Notes under the pieces: generated by a model
Seen by the model: only the letters and a program-made list of their open reading frames with translations
Database searches by the model: none
Told to the model about the DNA's origin: nothing
Program-made: the position numbers and the translations under genes
From: Rhynchopus sp. YZ270_cl-10
Lineage: Eukaryota > Euglenozoa > Diplonemea > Diplonemida > Diplonemidae
Reading direction: 5' to 3'
DNA length: 64,000 bases
Assembly: GCA_964035575.1 (NCBI GenBank)
Contig: OZ037907.1
Coordinates: forward strand, 1 to 64,000
Part shown: positions 60,398 to 64,000 of the stretch, piece by piece
Position numbering within the stretch: the stretch's first letter is position 1
How the letters are laid out: each line of letters starts with the position of its first letter

Positions 60398-62690
60398 TGT
60401 TTTATGTGTTGTTTCTGAGAAAATCGGTTGCTATGTGTGCCTCCCCCGATAGAGCTAGCGGCGATACAGGGAACACCTTCCAGTTTCCAGTTCCCAGTTT
60501 GCAGATCATATCTGTACCACACGGGTGTCGTTGACAGGCTAAGAAGGAGCGTTTCCAGGGGGGTTTTTTTTTGTGCGCAAAAGGTGAAGTCGAGTATTTG
60601 ACTTTTTCTGAGACCAGAGACAGGTGAGGGGGGCGGCAGGAAAAAGATCATCATAAAAACGCCTCACCCCCCCTTTTTTTCCGTACACTGATGAGTAAGA
60701 CCCCCCGACAGACATTGCGTGCACGCACCGATCTCAACCTATATTGGCCTCATCCCCACAGCCAATAAGGAGCGCTCTGCAACAGAAGAAAAAAAACATA
60801 ACACAAAGAAACCCCGAGAGAAAACAGACACAGTGCTTATGTGAAGCACGTTAAACACAGAAGATGCGGAAGACATGACAAAAACTGTTCTGACGGTGCA
60901 GGGCACACTAATAAAAAACTGGGCACACAGAAGTCCATGCGTAGTAGAGATCTTCTGTGTGCCATGTATGAATAATGTATCATGCAGGGGTTATCCAATT
61001 GATTTCAAAATCAACGACCCACACACACACATTGGGGCCATATTTTGCAAGAATTACCCATAGTTATCAAACACACACACACTTTTTTTTAGTGGGCTAT
61101 ATACTCCGTTCAGGCGTTACCCACTCTACAATCTGTTATCAAACACACACACACTTTTGGGGCCATATTCTGCGCAAGAATTACCCCCTATTAGTTATCA
61201 AACACAAACAAACAAACAAACAAACAAACACAGAACGTGCATCGCGGATTAGAAGCCACCAAGAAAGAAGAGTGGATATCCAACCCATTGAATGATTCTC
61301 ACAAAAAAAAAACTGTATTTAAAACACCCTGCTTCTTTTGGATCAAATGTTAGTCTGTACTCCAGAGTGGGTGTCATATCCTGCGTTCAGCCCTGTGCTG
61401 TACAATAATCATTCTAAAAAAAGAGGCAAAATAAACAAAAAATTCTTGCAATAAAAAACATTATTGAACAAAACAAAAAGAAGGTTATAAGATGAACCGT
61501 GCCACCTTAGTAGAGAAATTCTAAACCATCCGCACCGCCTTTTTTGTGACAAAACCCAAAGAGAAAGGGGATAATAAAAACACGTGCCAATCCGCCACCC
61601 CACCGACATCAGGGGTACTCGTACAGATGTCGGGTAAAAAAGGCACCAACCGGGGCTGGTCGTCCAGGGCTAGTGCCAATAGGCCAAGACACACCCTCGG
61701 CAGAGTAAAACAGAACAGGACTATTAGTGCAAACACCTCAACGGACGCAGGCACCGTACACCTGAGGAGTAATACCCAAAAGGGTTTCTCTGCATCCAAA
61801 AAAAAGCTAGCTTTACAGGGGTGAAGAAACACTGGGCAGAACAACGATGCTGAAAGATGAATTGCGCCTCCATCATTTAAGACAACAGAACAAAAGCAGA
61901 TGGCAAACAGAGGGAATCATCGCTATCCTGTTCGTACACTCCAAAAAAAGTAATTTTGTTTGATTTTAGACCATATCAAGCCACGATGCACCGGAAGTTA
62001 GGCAGGCACACACCTCCTATCGACGTATGTGTGGAAGCCACGAACACAAAAAGAATATAAAGAACAAAAGGCGAACAAACGAACGCCACAATGGACGTAA
62101 TGGGTCTTTCTACTCCTGAGTTTTTTCACACTACAATCAAAACGCACACGAGAGGGAGACTGGGATGCGATGCACACACCAGCCTGATAACACCCCACAC
62201 CCCCCTGCCTGATGGCAGGGATGGGGCATACACACAACGGAACGAAAGGGAATTTGATCACCTGAAGGCCGATGCAGGACACCTCAACCAAAGCTGCCCA
62301 GTGCAGCTGTTTACTATCAAACAATTATGGTCTACATCGGAGGGTTGTCCGTGCAGGTGTCCAAAGAACAGAAAAAGTGAAGTAGATAGTGCAAAACGCC
62401 TCTCAGGTTAGGAAGCAGGCACCTGACACTCCACGGTTAATCGAACCCCCAGAGTGTTACACTTTGTGAGTTGCTGACAGGGAAAACTGTAAGCAGTCAT
62501 AAAAGAAAAGGTGTTACGAATGCACCTCAGCCCTGCTGGTTCCCTTAAAAAAGTTTCAAAAAAAAAAAAGTCCAAAAACAATGCTTTTGAAGAGACAGTA
62601 GTTTCCGTTGTGTGGTTGGGTTGGGTAATATGAAAGCTGGAAAAAAAAAATCCCAGAAGCTGAAACAATGCAGAAAAAAGAACAGTTTAT

Positions 62691-62730
62691 GAGATGAACC
62701 AAAACCTCTCGCGCTCTGAGTCACCTTGAA
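62691..62730 (-). repeat. Hairpin element, TAAGC-class relative
   Basis: GAGATGAACC, AAAAC, CTCTCGC, GCTCTGAG, TCACCTTGAAA. The flanks match the family; the stem is weakened. Confidence 0.6.
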
Positions 62731-63263
62731 AAAGAAGAGGAAAAAAAAACGCCTGCAATTTAATGCAGGTCCCAAAATTTGATTGTACCAGGAAATGGAA
62801 TTTCTTGGTTTTCACACAAAAAAAAAAGGGGGTGTTGAGGTGCATCGCCTCCTTGTTGAAACATTCTGATCGCTTTTGATGACATTTTCGGGAAAGGTGT
62901 GGGGAGAGGAAAGCTTCCAAAGTGGGGGTCGGAAGTTCATTTTGTTTTTGTTCTTTTTGTTGTTTGCGACACTGCCCTCTTTTGAACGCGAAGAGAAGGC
63001 AAACACACAGTGTTGAGAAAGAATCAATGTATTGTGCGCGCCGTGTGTGCGTTCTTCTCCGCCTAAAAAGCGTGCAAAACAAACGTCAAACACAAAAGAA
63101 TCATTTTTTATTTCGTCATATGACACGAAGATACGGCGGATAGACACAGTTTGTATATGCCAACAACGAAATGGCACACAGGAAATAGAAAAATCCTGTC
63201 CTCATGCACATAAATAACGATCGTTATTGTGCGACGTTATTGAACACAGGCACACTACGGTAA

Positions 63264-63384
63264 AGTAAATGACTTGACTTGTGGTCATCATGGGAGATAG
63301 CAAATGGATATTTTTAAAGGCGTCGCCGTTGCAAAGCCAACGGTGAAACCTAAAGTAAAATCACCAAGTCAAGTCATTAACTTC
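63264..63384. repeat. 120-bp inverted-repeat hairpin
   Basis: AATGACTTGACTTG and CAAGTCAAGTCATT form the outer stem, with more pairing outside (AAGT/ACTT). The centre carries another hairpin, CCGTTG CAAAGC CAACGG. It could be a small MITE or a structured RNA. Confidence 0.6.
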
Positions 63385-63570
63385 ACTGCATCGTGCGCAC
63401 CTCCGACCCCATGCGATACGCCTGATGAAAGTATAAAGGGAATGCATCAGCATGCTTTTGTTTTCTGTTGAAGAGAGCTTTCCCATATGGTGGCTTTCCT
63501 ATTTGGTATCACTACTTTGAAACAACGATGCACCATTTGATCACAAAAAAAAAAAAAAAAAAGTTCAAAA

Positions 63571-63610
63571 ATATGAACCTAAGCCTCTCGCTCTGCTTGA
63601 CCTTTTTTGA
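63571..63610 (-). repeat. Hairpin element, TAAGC class
   Basis: ATATGAACCTAAGCCTCTCG then CTCTGCTTGACCTT. The left arm and loop match; the right arm is shifted. Confidence 0.6.
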
Positions 63611-64000
63611 AAAAATAAGAAAATGTGAAAGATGCGGTGTCCCTCAAATCTAAAAAAAAAAAAAAATGGGGGGAAAACTACAACCTTGAAAAAAAGGAAG
63701 AGGGAAATGTGTAGACATCTCTTAATCAATAAAAGGGGGGGATGGGGTGGGGGATACTGTTTGTTGTTTTCCAGAACGAAACACATCATAATGACATAAA
63801 TACTCGACACGCTGATTTTATTTTGTTTTTTGTTTTTTTCACTCGAGAGGAAAACCATTTTTTTTTTTGGTTTGATCATTTGAAAAATAAAGAACAAAAC
63901 TTTAAAGAAAAATATGCCTCACAAACACATCTAAAAAGAGAGGTAACGATGAGTCAAAGTCTCACCTCAGAAAAAAACTGAACAAAAGAGCAAATTCACT

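Larger units (their letters stand above)
60398..64000. other. 3.6-kb gene-poor right end
   Basis: No convincing gene; frames such as 61546-61824 and 62091-62411 lack domains. Contains direct repeats (61023-61088 and 61152-61205, GGGGCCATATT ... TAGTTATCAAACACACA), a CAAA run (61205-61230), hairpin elements (62691-62730, 63571-63610; weaker ones near 61490, 61850 and 63910) and an inverted repeat at 63264-63384. Confidence 0.6.

Noticed and set aside
61546-62411. Two plus-strand frames (61546-61824 and 62091-62411) as genes
   Set aside because: No domain, composition like the surrounding non-coding DNA, and the first lacks an ATG.

Overview
The window reads as nuclear DNA of a protist, most likely a euglenozoan and perhaps a diplonemid; this is inference. 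The supporting signs are long, mostly intronless genes lying almost all on the minus strand (about 12.9-60 kb), a few short GT-AG introns, large receptor-type class III nucleotidyl cyclases like those of kinetoplastids and their relatives, and very pyrimidine-rich, simple-sequence intergenic DNA. No bacterial operon or viral block is seen.

Region by region. 1-11.2 kb holds a non-LTR retrotransposon (minus strand): one long copy with a 2278-codon open frame (OTU-like domain, zinc finger, reverse transcriptase, restriction-like endonuclease), followed head to tail by two 5'-truncated copies on an exact 2348-bp period. 11.5-12.4 kb is an almost pure 8-bp minisatellite. 12.9-43 kb is the host gene block: a basic hypothetical protein, two closely related adenylate cyclases flanking three other genes, a SELENBP1-like beta-propeller, a FAM135-type lipase-fold protein (3 exons), a 4-exon gene joining a ubiquitin-like domain to the N-terminal region of splicing factor Prp28/DDX23 without the helicase, several hypotheticals, a multi-TM pseudo-cyclase and one small plus-strand gene. 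A degenerate LSU rRNA fragment lies near 38.4 kb. 44-56.9 kb is a nest of terminal-inverted-repeat elements. Four of them share CATA...TATG termini; three of these have distinct 6-bp target duplications and the fourth sits in a T tract. 57.7-60 kb holds a second pseudo-cyclase receptor with a CUB-like gene fragment upstream. 60.4-64 kb has no convincing gene.

The strongest candidates for something undescribed are: (1) a family of short hairpins in the intergenic DNA, all in one orientation, with a conserved 7-nt loop and stems that change in a compensatory way (AAGC/GCTT in one class, TGTGC/GCACA in the other), each followed in the gene sense by a pyrimidine tract; (2) the family of nested CATA/TATG inverted-repeat transposons, each with its own short tandem motif inside the repeats and some carrying coding-like cargo; (3) a free-standing ubiquitin-like/Prp28 N-terminal protein; and (4) paired adenylate cyclases whose catalytic halves are nearly identical in DNA while their sensor domains have diverged.

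Functionally, the four cyclase-superfamily membrane proteins (two with intact catalytic residues, two degenerate) point to cAMP-linked sensing. The remaining genes look like unrelated housekeeping or lineage-specific genes that share a strand, as expected of polycistronic transcription. Starts were chosen at ATG codons; several long frames extend upstream only through non-ATG codons.
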